Source: Cafeteria roenbergensis
Lineage: Eukaryota > Sar > Bigyra > Bicosoecida > Cafeteriaceae
Length of the DNA stretch: 64,000 nt
Direction: 5' to 3'
Assembly (NCBI GenBank): GCA_008330645.1
Contig: VLTN01000028.1
Coordinates: 310,001-374,000, forward strand
Part shown: one piece after another, positions 48,626 to 60,633 of the stretch
How positions within the stretch are numbered: the first letter of the stretch is position 1
Layout of the letters: the number at the start of each line of letters is the position of its first letter
Position numbers and translations under genes: made by a program
The notes under the pieces: generated by a model
Told to the model about the DNA's origin: nothing
Database searches by the model: none
The model's input: only the letters and a program-made list of their open reading frames with translations

Positions 48626-51600
48626 ATGCGCCCTGGAACGGGCCAGAGGCGTGAGTTGCGGCGGCTCCCGTTGGAGCTCGCGGCGGATTTGCGTCCCGCT
48701 CACGCCCCGCGCGCTGGCGACGCCTCCCACCGCCCTCAACTTTACCGGGGGGAGGGGTCGCGCTTGCTGCAGCGGCCGGCACTTCCGCCGGCCCGGGCAC
48801 AGCTCATCCTGCGCCTCTCTGGACTGATGCTTTTGTTGTTCTGGCTGCTTTCTTGCGCGCAGTTGGAACCGGGATGCGCACCGGCACTGGCCGCATGGGC
48901 ACTGCCGCACGTCTCGGGACTGGCCAGCAGCGTGAGCCGTGCACCGCGCTCCCCGGTGCTGCCTGGTGGCGGGGGCGGGCACGACCCAGCACTGGCTGCC
49001 GCGGCTGCACCGAACGCTGCCGCAGCCGACGCCGTTCCGCGCGACGGGGGCGCTGCGGCGCCCGCACCGCACTCCACCCCCGCTCTGTCATGTCGCCTCC
49101 TTTTCCTGCTGCACCCGTCTCGCAGCTGCCAACTTCGGCGGCGTGGGGCTGAACACTGCCGTTGCGGTTGCCGACCGGCCCGTCACCAGGCAGGGCATGG
49201 GCGGAATGCGCGTCAAGACGGCCGGGCCCGGCCGCCAGGTGCAGGACGTGTCCTTCTTCCACGGCCTCCTGCGCAAGCGCGTCGCGGACCTGGTTGCAGA
49301 GCTCGGGCGCATGCGCACGGAGATGGGCGAGCGCTCCAAGAACAAGGCGACTCAGCAGGTGAGTTGGAGCTGAACCCGACATCGACCGCCACGGACTAGG
49401 CGCCCATAGTCAGGCGAACGACCTGGCCCACCCAATCCAGCCCGGAAACACTGTGAACCCCCCCACCCACCGCCCAATGCCCAACGCCCAGTGCCCAGTG
49501 CCCAGTGCCCAACGCCCAACGCCCAACGCCCCCGCGCAGACGCTGAGCCGCCGGTACGAGGACCTCATCGGCGAGGTGCGCGGTCTCGAGGGGACGCTGG
49601 CGGACTACAACCTGGCTCAGGACAAGGCCCGGGCGGGAGTGGACCCGGTGGAGATCGCCGCGTTCGGGGCCTCCCTCCGCCGCCGCAACGCCGATGAGAG
49701 CAGGGCCATCGACCGTATCTTCCTGGACCGGCAGGACATCGAGCGCGGGGTCGAGCGCCTAGAGGCACAGACGCAGGAGGTGCGCGCGGCAGAGCGGGCC
49801 AGGCTCGACACCCTCCCGGCCGGACAGCGGGCGGAGTTCGCGGCTCTGCTGGAGCGGAACGAGGCTTCCTCCAAGAAGGTCGACGCCGCTAGGGTGAGCC
49901 CCCACCGCACCAGTCGCCAGCACCCCCGCGCCCCCGCGTCCCCGCGCGCCTCACATGCCCGCGATCGGCGCTGTGTCGCGTCTATCCGAAATGCGCGCCC
50001 CCTCGCCCTATCCGCGCACCCCGCACCCCTAACCCCGCACCCAAACCTCGTCTCTCCCCCCGCCCCTCGCCCCCGCAGGCGGAGCTTGCCAAGCTCAACG
50101 CGAGAATCTCTGAGCACGAGGCTGCCCTGCAGGAGGACGTGTACCGCGAGGAGTGCGCACTCCTGGAGCGCAAGCTGGAGCTGACAAACGCCGCGGTGGA
50201 GGAGGCCGAGGCGGAGCTGGCGGCGGGGGGCAGCCCCGACGACAGCCGAGCCCGACTGCTAGCCAAGGTGCGTACCGACAACGAGCGCACCAAGGCCCTC
50301 ACCGCGGCGCTAGCAGAGCACACGGATGAGAGGAACCGCCTCACCCGCCTGGCCGCGGAGCTGGACAGGGACATTGCCGAGCGCGAGCGCGGGGGCGGGC
50401 AGGAGGCCAAGTACGACGAGCTGTTCCGCCGCGACGAGGAGATGACCCAGTTCATCGACCGGTACCCCGAGATGCGCTCCAAGGAGGAGGCAGAGCAAGC
50501 CGTGAGCGACGCGGGGCGGGGCGACGCGGAGCGGGGCGATAAGTGGCGGGGTGACGCATGGTGGTCGCGGCTTGCCTTGGCAGCGAACAGGGAGCTGACG
50601 GGGCGGGAGCAACGCAGTGTGCGGGGAAGGGGTGGGGGGGGAGGGGCGACGCGTTGGCCGCGAGCGTATGCCCAGGCCACAGAGGCGAGCCCGCCCTTGG
50701 GCCGAATCGGGCGCTCAGAGTCGCGTTTTACACCATTCAACTTGCACTCCAACTATGAACTATGATCGCCAGAGTCTCCCCGGTGCCCCCCCTCTTGTTC
50801 CCATGTGCGCAGCGCGCCCGCGAGACCATCGTGGCCCTCCTTGAGCACATCAGCGGCGGGCTAGCGCGAGAGCACAGCATGCCCTCCCAGGCGGAGCACA
50901 AGGAGCTCTCGGAGGAGCTGCAGGACAAGGAGCAGGAGCTGGCGGCATCTCGCTACACGGAGGAGCACCTGCAGGCGGAGCTGGCGCGGCGCCGCGGGGA
51001 GTTCGAGAAGGTGACGCGCATCGACTCGGACGTGACTGCGGAGACCAGCACTCTCCAGGAGCGCATCAGAGTGATGCGGGCGGAGATGGAGGTCTTCGAG
51101 GACGTCGACCGCGTTCGCACGGCCGCTGAGAAGACGATGGCGGAGCTGGAGGCGCGACGCAACGCGTACAAGCGGCGGCGGGACGGGGCGAGGCAGCAGC
51201 TTCGCGCCATGGCCACAGAGTACCAGCGCAAGCAGTCCATGCTGGACAGCCACGAGGTGGAAGCGAGCCTCCGTCGCCTCGAGGACAAGCTTCGGAGCAA
51301 GGAGGCGCAGGTGCAGGCCGCCAAGGAGTGTGAGTCGACGGCCCAGCCGCGCAGCCACGGGCCCGCACGCTCCAGGCTCGAGAAGAAGAACAATACTCCA
51401 GCTACAGTTGCGAATCGCGTATTTGACTGGCCGCGTGTCTCGAATAGGGACTCTCAGTTCCCAGGACCTTGCCACTTGAATGTCGCGCTCACGACCCCAC
51501 CTCCTCCTCTGCCTCCTCCCCACCGCAGTCGTGGCCGTGAAGGGACGCCACACGGAGTTCCGGAATCTGCGCCGCCGCGCGCTGGAGCTGACCGAGGAGC

Positions 51601-51662
51601 TCAACGACCGCATCAAAGAGCTGGCGTCGCGCGTGGTGCCGGTTGCTGCGGCCATGGGCTGA
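48626..51662 (+). CDS. IFT74: Intraflagellar transport protein IFT74, seven exons
   Basis: Model: join(48626..48650,48863..48931,49126..49358,49540..49893,50079..50501,50813..51329,51529..51662), 584 aa (family about 600). Exon 1 is 25 nt. The N-terminus MRPGTGQRLGTGMRTGTGRM is the basic Gly/Thr/Arg tail that in IFT74 works with IFT81 to bind tubulin. GLNTAVAVADRPVTRQGMGGM and GPGRQVQDVSFFHGLLRKR are conserved IFT74 segments. The rest is coiled coil, with YDELFRRDEEMTQFIDRYP near residue 350 and a C-terminus FRNLRRRALELTEELNDRIKE. IFT74 and IFT81 form the core of the IFT-B complex that carries tubulin into growing cilia. All seven exons close in phase with GTGAG donors and GCAG acceptors, so the model is well supported. 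Confidence 0.94.
49471..49530. repeat. CCCAACG/CCCAGTG heptamer-like tandem repeats
   Basis: Eight to nine 7-8 nt units just before the acceptor of IFT74 exon 4, giving a C-rich branch/acceptor region. Confidence 0.85.
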
Positions 51663-52078
51663 GCCGCCGGCGGGGAGCGCGCGGTGCAGGCCGCTGCGCG
51701 ACGAGGTGGGAGGCGGGACTGGGATCCGTGTGTGGTCATGCGTGTGTCTGCGTCGAGTCACGGGCCGTGTCCAAGCGCCCAGAGCGGCAGCGGCAGCGAT
51801 CCCGTGACACGCACGCGCTGCCACCGGCTTCGAACACACACACGCACACACACAGCGCATAAACACGCACCGACGACCGCGCGACAACCCAGCGGTCAGC
51901 GGTGTGCCGACCCGTCTCCGCAAGCGTGCAGCGTGTGCGGGCGGCGCTTGCAATGTTCACTGCGAATTCAACTAGGCACTGGCTCTGCATCCGTACCGGC
52001 TCTGCCGCACACAGCTCTGCCGGACAACCGATGGTGACACGCACAGGAGGTGGAGGGGGCGGGGGGGGAGGGGGCCGC
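51663..52078. other. Intergenic between convergent genes
   Basis: 416 nt between IFT74 and VPS26 stops. Contains a CA-rich run at about 51834-51862. No gene was recognised. Confidence 0.5.
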
Positions 52079-53729
52079 TCAGAGGCCGTCGTCCGAGCCG
52101 CCGTCGGAGTCGAGCGCCGCATTGGCGGGCTGCGAGGGGCGCGAGCGGAATCCGCCGCCGCTGCTGCCTGCAGCTGCTGCTGCTGCTGCGGGAGCCGGTG
52201 CGGCCGCTGCAGGGCGCTTGGCTGGCGCGGGCGCGGGCGCGGGCGCGCGCGCTGGGGCGGGAGCGGCGCTGGCTGCCGAGATCGGGGCGGGGCGATGGGT
52301 CGCTGACTCAGTCGAGGCAGCGGGGGGGTGGGCCGTCGGGGTGGACGCGCCGGAGACGATGCTGGCAGCAACCTTGCGCTTGGTGCCCGGCGCCTCCCTG
52401 AAGAGGACGATCTCGTGCTGCTTGAAGTAGCGGCGGTCGTCCTGGTCAATTAGGACCAGATTCACAAAGTACTCAACGCTGAATACCCCCTCGATCTTGC
52501 GGTAGGTCGGCGTCAGGTCGTACGCCTCGAGGAAGAGCCGCAGGGGCACCACCGTGCCCCGCGCCGGCACGCCGTCCATCACCTCGTACTTGCAGAGAGT
52601 GTCGCTCTCCGCGTACGCGAAACCGCGCGTGCGCGTCTTCTCCCGGCGGATGATCGCCAGCTCCATGTGCTTGAGCCTGAGCTGTACGAGGCGGAAGAAG
52701 ACGCGGCCCGTGAGGACGTCGTGGAGGGCGTAGTGCTCCCTGTCGTACTCGAACTCGATGTGGAGGAAGTCCTCAATGCCCACCTCCATCTTGATCTTCG
52801 TGTCCGCGGTGGGGCGGACTCCCTGCTGCTCCACCGCGAACTCCACCGCCTTTTCTGACACGCTGCCCGCGCCGGCCTTGCCCGCCACCACCACCCGCAC
52901 AAAGTACCGCACGCGCACGTTCACGCCATAAAAGGTCTCGTGGGGGAGGTTGGCGGCGGCGAAGCTAAAGTGGTATTTTGTCACGTCGAGCAGCTTTCCC
53001 GGGCCGGCCAGCACCTGCGTGGCCTTGGTGAACTCGCGCACGTTGCCGCGGTCGTGGTACTGCTCCAGCACACCCACGAGCTCCGCGGTGATGCCGCCGT
53101 GCTCGATGCGGCCGGAAGGCTGGACCTCGCAGGTGCCGTCCACGTCGTCGCCGCTGTTGAACACGAGGCAGGTGAGCACGCCGGACTCCCCGGTCTCAAA
53201 CTGCTTGGTGCGCCGGCCCTCGGTTTCGGTCAGCATCACGGACACGAGCGCCTGACTGCCCCATCCGAGCCAAGCCTGCGGGTCAGCGAGGGCGGGCGAG
53301 ACGCGGCGGCGGAGGCCTCGGGGCGAGCCGGTCGGCGCCGGCCGGCGGCAGCGAGTGGCAAGGCAAGGCACAAGGTCGCAGCCCGCAAAGGTGCGCCGCG
53401 GTGGGCTCCCGAGGCCGACCCCGCGGCCCGTGGCAAGGCCAGCGCCGGCTGCTCGCCGCCGGGGCAGGCGAGCCCACCGCCAGGCCTGCCCCCCCCCCCA
53501 GGTGCGCGAGGGCGCGTGCCCCTGGCAGGGGCGGGGCGACGCGGGGCGAGTAGCTGGCCCCCACCAGGGCGGGGAGGCGGGAGCAGGCCCCTGGACCTGC
53601 TCGCGACGGGTTGCTTGCCGCAGAGGCGGTTCGGCGCAGCCGGGCGCTCGCGGGCGGCCTGCAGCCCGGCAGCCCGGCGCCGCACTGGGAGCGCTGGGGC
53701 AGGGCGGGGATTGGCCTCACAAGGGCCAT
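52079..53729 (-). CDS. VPS26: Retromer subunit VPS26
   Basis: Model: complement(join(52079..53275,53721..53729)), 401 aa. Exon 2 has the arrestin-fold sequence of VPS26: ELVGVLEQYHDRGNVREF, LPHETFYGVNVRVRYFVRV, KIKMEVGIEDFLHIEFEYD, LKHMELAIIRREKTRTRG, YEVMDGVPARGTVVPLRLFL and NLVLIDQDDRRYFKQHEIVL. The start of exon 2, WLGWGSQALVSVML, parallels FFGFGQSAEIDIVL. The 9-nt exon 1 (MAL) is the nearest ATG that keeps phase with a GTGAGG donor and is less certain. VPS26 pairs with VPS35 and VPS29 to recycle receptors from endosomes. The C-terminus is about 90 residues longer than usual, an Ala/Pro-rich tail ending DSDGGSDDGL. Confidence 0.92.
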
Positions 53730-54277
53730 GACGACCTGGCTTTCGGCTCCAAGCTCCAGGAGCGTGGGCTTGCCGGCAGACGGCCCGCCGCCGCGCACTG
53801 CAACATCGCGGCTGCTGCCGGCAGAGGCGCCCCATCGCGGCTCTGTCGCAGTTCAGCCGCCGCCCCGCACGGCCTGAGAACCCCGGGGTCCCCACAACCG
53901 CCTTGGGACGCCTCAATCTCGCAGACACCACGCCAGTCGACGGGGCGTGCCCGATCGGTGCGCGGAGCGGCCGCGCAACGTCGAGAGCAACGGGTTTGCG
54001 GAAATCCGCCTGGTGGCTGCCCTCCCCCTGAAATGCCCCCGGCGTCGTGCCGCGACCGCTGGCGTGTGTCTCCGCTGAGCGCGCGGTCCTCGGGTGCTCT
54101 GTTCGGTCCGATTCCGTCGGCTTGCCACGACACGCCATGCCTGGACGCAGACAAACACGCACGAGTGCGGCGCCGAAACTACGACCCCGACCACGCACAC
54201 GTGCACACGCACACAAGCACACACGCACACAAGCACACATAGGTACGCAGGTTCGGGCGCCGCCTTGCTCCCGCAGG
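53730..54277. other. Intergenic, upstream of VPS26
   Basis: 548 nt between the VPS26 start and the SPAG6 stop, both minus strand. A CA-rich repeat is at 54191-54241. No gene was recognised. Confidence 0.5.
54191..54241. repeat. CACACG/CACACAAG microsatellite
   Basis: Imperfect CA-rich units immediately downstream of the SPAG6 stop. Confidence 0.85.
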
Positions 54278-56048
54278 CTACGCTTGCACCGCGTCCCCAG
54301 CGAAAGTGGCCCGCGCCAGCGTCTTGGCGTAGTCTGGGGAGCAGAACTCGACCACCTCGGGTGGGTAGGCGTCGCAAATCACGTCCAGCAGCTCCTCCAC
54401 GGTCGGGTCCCCGCCCACATCGAGCGCCAGGATCGCCTTGAGCCCGCCCCCCGACACCAGGTGCCTGCGCTGGGCTGCGTCCGCCGGGATCACGCGCGCC
54501 ACCTGCGCGAGAATGGCCCGCTGGACCTGCAGCGGAGCCCCCGGGAGCAGCGGCAGCAGCGCCGGCAGGTGCGCGCAGTGCGGGAGGGTGCCGAGCAGAG
54601 CCTTCCTGGCCTTGTCCCGGAGGTCAGCTGACGCCTCCTCGTGAAGCAGCGCCCCCAAGACGTGTCGCAGGCAGTCCGCCTCCGCGAGCAGCCGAGCGTG
54701 CTCCGACCCGTGACGGCCCAGCTGCCCCAGCGCCCACACGGCCGCGGCTTTGACGTGGTCCTCCGGCTCTGCAACCAGCGCGTCGCAGACCGCGGAGGCC
54801 CCTGCCCCCGCAAGGACCTCCATCGCGAGCGACTCCGAGAATGCGGCGATGAAACCGAGCGCCATCACCGCCGGCAGCCGCGCCGCCCCGTGGCTGGAGT
54901 GCAGGTAGTCGACGAGGTGCCCGACCCCCTGCGCCTTCACGACCAGCTCTGCCAGCGTCTCGGCGTGCTTGACCACCTCGCGCACCGCGACGGCTGCGTT
55001 GCGTTGCGTGGCCGGGTCTGAGTCGTGCAGCAGCCCCAGCAGCGCCGGGAACACCGCCGCCTCAACGAGCAGCTCTGCCATGTCGACGTTGTGCTTGGCC
55101 AGCTGGGCGAGGCACGCGCACACCTGCCGCCGCACGCTGGCGTCGTCGTGGGCGAGCAGCGCTGAGAGCAGCACGGGGAGACCCGTGTCAGCCACGGCGT
55201 CGGCCAGCTCGGGGGTGTGGCGGGCGATCTCGCCGAGGGTGGAGATGCAGATGCGCTTCAGAGCCGGCTCCGGCTCGCGCAGGGAGGCGGCTAGCAGCGG
55301 CAGCGCCCCGGCCTCCACCACGGCAGACGCCAGGTCGGGGGAGTGTCCCGCGATCACGCCTAGCGACCGCGCGGCCGCCTCACGCACCCCGGCGTCTTGG
55401 TCCGAGAGGCAGGCGGTGAGCACGGCGGCGGCTCCGGCGTCCACGCAGCACTGGGCGAGCTCTGCCGTGTGGCGGGCAACTGCCCTGGCCACGTACGCGC
55501 CCGCGCGCTTGTGGTAGACGCTGGCGCCCTCTGCCTCCATGGAATGCACCAGCTCCTGCAGCACGCGCGTGGTGACCAGCTCCGTGGCGAGCTCTGTGGA
55601 GTAGTGGGCGAGGCGGCCCAGCGCGAGAGCAGACGTCTGCTGGACGGACGGCAACTGCGACGGCGCGGGCGGGGACCACGGGAACACAGGGAGGGGTGGG
55701 GGCTAGGACCGGTGGGGCGATCGTACGCGCGCGGAGCGAGTGTGTGTGTGGGGGGGGGGGAGCGAGGGCCGTGGCGCCCTGGCCGAGCGGGCCTGCGCGT
55801 CCAAGCCGTTGCCGATAGCGCGCGGCTGGCCATTGGGCCTCGCCCCTGCGCGCGCAGAACGCAGCGCGCCCGCCCTGGGGAGCGCCCACCTTGTCGTGCA
55901 GCAGCCGCTTCAGCTGGATGACGGCGCCCTCGTCGAGGAGGCTTTCCAGGTAGTGGGGCTTGGAGGCCATGTCCGCGACCTCGGTGACAAACTCGAGCCG
56001 GGAGCGGTGGTACCGCTCGAAGCACGCGTGCGCCACCCGGTGGGCCAT
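54278..56048 (-). CDS. SPAG6: SPAG6/PF16, axonemal central-pair armadillo protein
   Basis: Model: complement(join(54278..55654,55890..56048)), 511 aa (human SPAG6 509). Exon 1 starts MAHRVAHACFERYHRSRLEF and carries VADMASKPHYLESLLDEGAV. Exon 2 begins LPSVQQTSALALGRLAHYS, matching the family VPTIQQTAALALGRLANY. About eight ARM repeats follow, including CVDAGAAAVLTACLSDQD, VVEAGALPLLAASLREPE, ARLPAVMALGFIAAFSESLA and EDHVKAAAVWALGQLGRHG. The C-terminus YPPEVVEFCSPDYAKTLARA matches YPEEIVRYYSPGYSDTLL. PF16 stabilises the C1 central microtubule and is needed for flagellar motility, so this organism very likely has motile 9+2 flagella. Confidence 0.95.
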
Positions 56049-56589
56049 GACTTGGAGTCCGCTGACCTCCCCGGAGTGCTTGGGCCGCCGGCCCCCGGCC
56101 TGGGGACGGCGCCCGGCGCGCTGGGCCACCGGAGCGCCAGCCGCACCCGGCGGCTCTGCAAATCACAGGCCTGGTGCAAGGATGCGGCCAGCTGGACGCC
56201 GCAGTCGCTTGCCGGGTCGCGCGGCCCGCCCGTGCTGGGCCGCTCCGGGCCGCGGCCGCGCGGCATCGCGGCGCGAAGCATGGAGATGCAGATGTTGCGG
56301 CGGCGGTGGCCGCGCGTGGCCCAGGAATGCGCCCGTCTGGCTGGGACAACCCTCGCTGCCACGCGGGGAGAAACCAACGTCGCGAGACCTGCAGAGTTCA
56401 AGTCGGCGGGCGGTCTTCGGGCCGGCGCCGCCCAGCACTCGGTCGCGCAGGGCAGCGCCTTGCCGACGGTCCCTGGAGCCAGCTTCGCGTGCAGCCCCGT
56501 GTTCCCGCGAAGCGAGCCTGCCACTTGCGGAGGCGAAAGCGACAGCGCGAAGCCCGAGACCTTCCGGAACCAGCGGTTGATCGCCTGCC
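56049..56589. promoter_or_regulatory. Divergent intergenic region
   Basis: 541 nt between the SPAG6 start (minus) and an FHA gene start (plus). No specific motif was recognised. Confidence 0.45.
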
Positions 56590-57515
56590 ATGGCGTACCT
56601 CCTCACCATCACCAATGGCCGCGGCCTCGGCACCAAGTTCATCGTCAAGGGGTGAGCCCGGCCGGGGGGCGAGGGGGCGCTGGACCAGGGCCGCGCGCGG
56701 GCCGCGTTCCCGGGGGCCAGCGCGCTGCGGGCAGCGCGCATTGCTTGCTTCGCCTGCCAGCCGGCCGCGCCCTGAGCTGTCGCGAGGCAACCGCTCGCTT
56801 CGCCCGCCACCCCCCCGCTCCGCGCCCCCACTTTCCCCGCAGCATCACCACCCTCGGCCGCGAGCGAGTGGACGTGCTCCTGGACAGGGACGACACCGTC
56901 ATCAGCCGGGCCCACGCCGTGAGTAGCTTCCTGTCCACCGGCGCTGGGTGCCTGGGGGTTGCTCCGTGCCAGCCGGCAATTTGCAACCGCCCGAGCCAAG
57001 CGTTGCCCCTGGCCAGGGGCCCGGCGGTGCCATTGTGCCATGCCGCCGCTACCGTGCGTCTCTCTCCGATGGCCGCGCTCCGGGGGCGAGCCCCCGCCGG
57101 GCAGCTGCGCGATAGGCCGTGTGAGCTTTGCGTCCGCTTTCTGGAACTGCGCCTGCAGGTGATCGAAGTCACGCCCTCGGAGGGCCTGGTCGTGTTTTCG
57201 GATCGCTCCCAGCACGGGTCAGTGGTCATTCGCCGCACTGGCGAACGCCTTCACGTGAAAGGCCGGACCTCGGGGGCGGGCGATCCCACTGGGAGCCTGC
57301 TTTTGTTCGAAGGCGATCAGATTGTGCTTGGCGGCGTTACTCTCCTCCTCGAGAAGCTCACCCCGTCGTCGCTCAAGGAAGAGGAGATTGAAGAGGAAGC
57401 CGCCGCAGTTGTAGCCGGGTTTGGCGGCGCGGCAGCTCCCCACGCGGTGACGGACGGCGTGGCAACAGGGGCCGGCGTCACGGGACCTCGCGGCCCGGAC
57501 TCTTCTACGCTTTGA
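56590..57515 (+). CDS. Small FHA-domain protein, three exons
   Basis: Model: join(56590..56651,56843..56918,57159..57515), 164 aa. The FHA fold begins at the N-terminus: MAYLLTITNGRGLGTKFIV, then TTLGRERVDVLLDRDDTVIS with the conserved Gly-Arg, the SRAHA (SxxH) core, FSDRSQHGSVV in place of the usual DxxSxNGT, and GDQIVLGGVTLLLE. FHA domains bind phosphothreonine. The usual NGT triplet is replaced by HGS, seen also in some nibrin-type FHA domains. An acidic Glu-rich segment and a Gly/Ala tail follow the domain. No BRCT or other domain is present, so function cannot be assigned. Confidence 0.82.
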
Positions 57516-58585
57516 GACCGCGAGCCCTCGCCGGAGCGCGACGTGGCGAGAAGCCACCCGGAACTTGCCCAGCCCACCCAGGCTGCGGCGTGACGTCCCG
57601 AACACGCCCGCCTGCTCCCAGCTTGCGTCAAGGCCGGGGATCGCGCCTCGGTCCGACCAGGACGTTGCCGCCTGATCTTTTCTCGCTCGTCAATCAAGCC
57701 AGCCGATCTCCCGGTTTGCCCAGCCGCGCTGGCTGCCCCGGTGCGGCAGCTCCACTTTGGCGCAAACCTCGCCGCGCCCTGCCCCCCCCCCCGCCCTTGC
57801 CCGTGGCGACTCTGGCTTCGGCCGCCGCTCGCCGCGCTTGCGCACGTCCGTGCGCACGCCCGGCCGCGGCTGCCGACCGCCTACCCTGTCTGTGCGATTC
57901 GTTTCCGTCTCTGTCTGCTGTTCTGAAGGACTCTTCGTCGTTGCGCATCGTCGCGCGCCCCAGGCAGCCACCGCTGTTCTGCTGCTGCTGCGGTTGAGCC
58001 GACGCGGATTCCGCACCGTGCCGCCCACCGCGCGCTGTGCAATCCTCCGGGCTGTTTTCGCGTGCCTGATCGCTCGCGCCTGCCCGACCACCATCCCGGC
58101 TCTGAGCGACCGGCATCGCACCTCATTCCGAGCTCCTCGCTTGTCCGCGCCTGGCAAAGCGGCCGATTGGCTTGCCTGCGCCTTGCGGGCCCGGGACCGC
58201 AGCGGGGGCGCATGCGTGTGAGCGTTTGTGTGTGCGGTGTCGCCTGTGTTGCTGGAGCCGTCCCGCAAACCGGAGTTGCCGCTTACGCCGCTGCAGGCTG
58301 GTCGCGTCATTGCATTTGGCTCACGTTGCTAAAACAGCCAGTGCTGGCACTCGCCACACGAATTGACGCACGCCCACGCACACTCGAAACGCAAAAGCCC
58401 CCGCCAAGGCCGCGACTAGGGGCAACGCGATGAGCTCAAAGAGTCGTGGGAGACGAACTCGCTCTGCCACGAAGCGTGAAGACCTATCGCGCTTGCCCCC
58501 CATCCCCTTCGCCTCGCCCTGAACCGCCCCGTGCGATGCCCCGGAAGCAGATGCGCCCCGCTGCAGCAGCGGGGGATAGGTTGTT
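57516..58585. other. Intergenic between two convergent FHA genes
   Basis: 1.07 kb between the two FHA stops. It contains several C-runs and no recognisable coding or RNA gene. Confidence 0.45.
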
Positions 58586-59358
58586 TCACACTTTGCCGAT
58601 TGCAGCGCGGCCCACGGACGAGAGCACGTCGGCAGGCAAGTCATCTGGCTTCCGCGCACGAGGGGGAGCCCCAGGCGGCGCCCCCCGATCCGCCGGCGGC
58701 CCGGCCGCGAGCAGCTGTGAAAAAGGGTGCGACAAAATAGCCTCAGCCTCCACGTCGGAAGCCCTCCGAGTTCGAGAAGTGCGGCGCGACCCTGTGCGGG
58801 AGCCAGCTCCCCTGGACGATGCCGCTGCTGCCGCCGCCGCCGCCGGCGGCGCGAGGCTGACGGAGGCCACAACAATTGTCGTATGCCCCAGCATGATGCG
58901 GTCGCCCTCGGCCATGTGCGCCTCTTCAATGTCCGAGTCCTTGCGAAGCGTCGCAGCTGGAGTCTGCTGGCCTGCACGCACCAGCCACGTGCCGTTCCTG
59001 GAGTTGTCCCTGAACTGAAGGCCCGTGCCCTCCACGACGGAAAACGTTCCTGCGCGGGCGAGCGGGGGGACAGCGAGGCGGGGGCGCGCACACGGTCGCG
59101 CGGGCGGTCGCAGCAGCACTGTTCGGCCCGGCCGCGCCAGCGCGAGATCGGCGCAGGCCGGCCCGCGAAGCACCAGGGTCCCGCCGCCCCAGCCGCTTCG
59201 CCCGCCACCGCCTCACCGTGCACGCGCGAGATGCTTGGGTCCTTGATCTTCCCGGGGCCGTTGTCCGACCCGCGGCCCACGCTGATGGGCGCGCCAGGCG
59301 TCACGCGGAACTGCGTTCCCGCGCTCGGCCCGTGCGTGATGTCCAGTCGTGCCGACAT
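58586..59358 (-). CDS. Second small FHA-domain protein, two exons
   Basis: Model: complement(join(58586..59049,59217..59358)), 201 aa, phase-1 intron. The domain starts MSARLDITHGPSAGTQFRV and contains ISVGRGSDN (Gly-Arg pair), DPSISRVHG (SxxH core), LQFRDNSRNGTWLV (the NGT signature) and EGDRIMLGHTTIVV. All phosphothreonine-binding positions of FHA are present. The C-terminal part is Ala-rich then basic (GSRTGSRRTSRTRRA), followed by EAEAILSHPFSQLLA and a Pro-rich end. The domain layout (FHA at the N-terminus, short disordered tail) is the same as in its convergent neighbour. Confidence 0.85.
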
Positions 59359-60633
59359 GCTCGGCGCGACCTCGCGCCCCTCCGGCCCCCGCTCCCGTAT
59401 GGTACTCGGGCGTGCCGGTTCGCCCTCCTGGCAGCGCGGGCGCTGCTCTGCGGCCCCGTCGAGGCGCTCCGAGTGCGCCAAACGCGGGTGCTGCCGGCCA
59501 AGCGTTTCCCCCAGTTGCAATGACATCGCGTGAGAGCAGACGTCTTCGAATTCGCGCCGACCGCCTCTCCGCCGAGTTCCACGGCGTGCGCGGCGTCGCA
59601 ATCGTGCCGTGCCCGTTTCACACGCTGCCACCGCCCCGTTGCCGCCCTCGGCGCAGTGCGAGCTGCGAGACGCACGCGGGGAGCCGCTGTGTGCTCTCGG
59701 GAGGGCCGAGCCAGCCTCAGCTCTCCGGCACGTTCCCAGCGCGCTCCACGCCGCCGCGCAACCGCCCACAACGCCCCCCGCTCCCGGCGAAGCCGGCACG
59801 CACTGCGTGTGGCCTGCCATGCCTGGCGCGTCCACCTCGCGCTGAACAGAGCGTTGCGTCCGAATGTCCAGTGCGCCTGGTTGACGAATCCTGCCACACC
59901 CCAACTGTGACTCGGCCCCCTCCTCCCACCAGCGCATTCCCCGCCCGGGTGCAAAGCGGGGTCTTGGGGGGGGCGCCTGCCAGCTGTGCAGTTCCCGCTG
60001 AGGCGCCAAGCCCCGCAAATTGCCGCCGCACGGGCTGCAGGTCACTCGCCTCACCGAACAGACAGACTGACCAATCAGCACGCCGTCATGTGCTCGCTTT
60101 CCGCTCAGCTGCCAAAGTACGCGAGAACTCCATGTGTTTGGGAGAGTGCACCGCAGGCCCGCTTCCAGCAGGTCAAGGGCAGGCAGCCGCTCCGGTTTCG
60201 GGCAGCACCGCTAGACAGCGCTCTCTGCGAATTGTCGAGTTGAGCGGCTGACCGTGCAAAGCGCACTGCTGGGACAGGGCGCCCCGGCCTGCGGACGCTG
60301 GCCTCCTCTCCACTGCCCTGCACCCAAGCGCCGGCGACTGTGCGGCTGTTCATGCAAGGAAACGTGCAGCAGCCGATGATTTCGCTCCAGCACACGGAAG
60401 CGAACCGGCCCCCCTCCTGGCGTGACCAGGGGCTCAGAGCAGCCTGCGATGGGATCGTTGGAGCCACGCATCACACAGCGACGAGGCTTCGATGCCACAT
60501 GGCCGGCTCGGAGAATTTGCCTGAACGTTGCCGCCTGATTCGCGATGTTCATTCAAGTCCGGTTGGGAGCTCTGCCCGCGCTCCCAGAAAATACCCCCAA
60601 GCACTCTCGCCAGTCCCGACGCCGGCTGGGGCA
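59359..60633. promoter_or_regulatory. Long divergent region, no gene recognised
   Basis: 1.27 kb between the FHA start (minus) and the erlin start (plus). It must contain both promoters. Open frames look like GC-rich noise, and no tRNA or repeat was seen. Confidence 0.4.

Noticed and set aside
48113-49399. 428-residue plus-strand open frame over the start of IFT74
   Set aside because: It is in a different frame from the IFT74 exons, which carry conserved sequence and consensus splice sites.
58321-60081. 586-residue minus-strand frame across the second FHA gene
   Set aside because: Only the short part carrying MSARLDITHG is real exon. The rest is Arg/Ala-rich noise including the intron.
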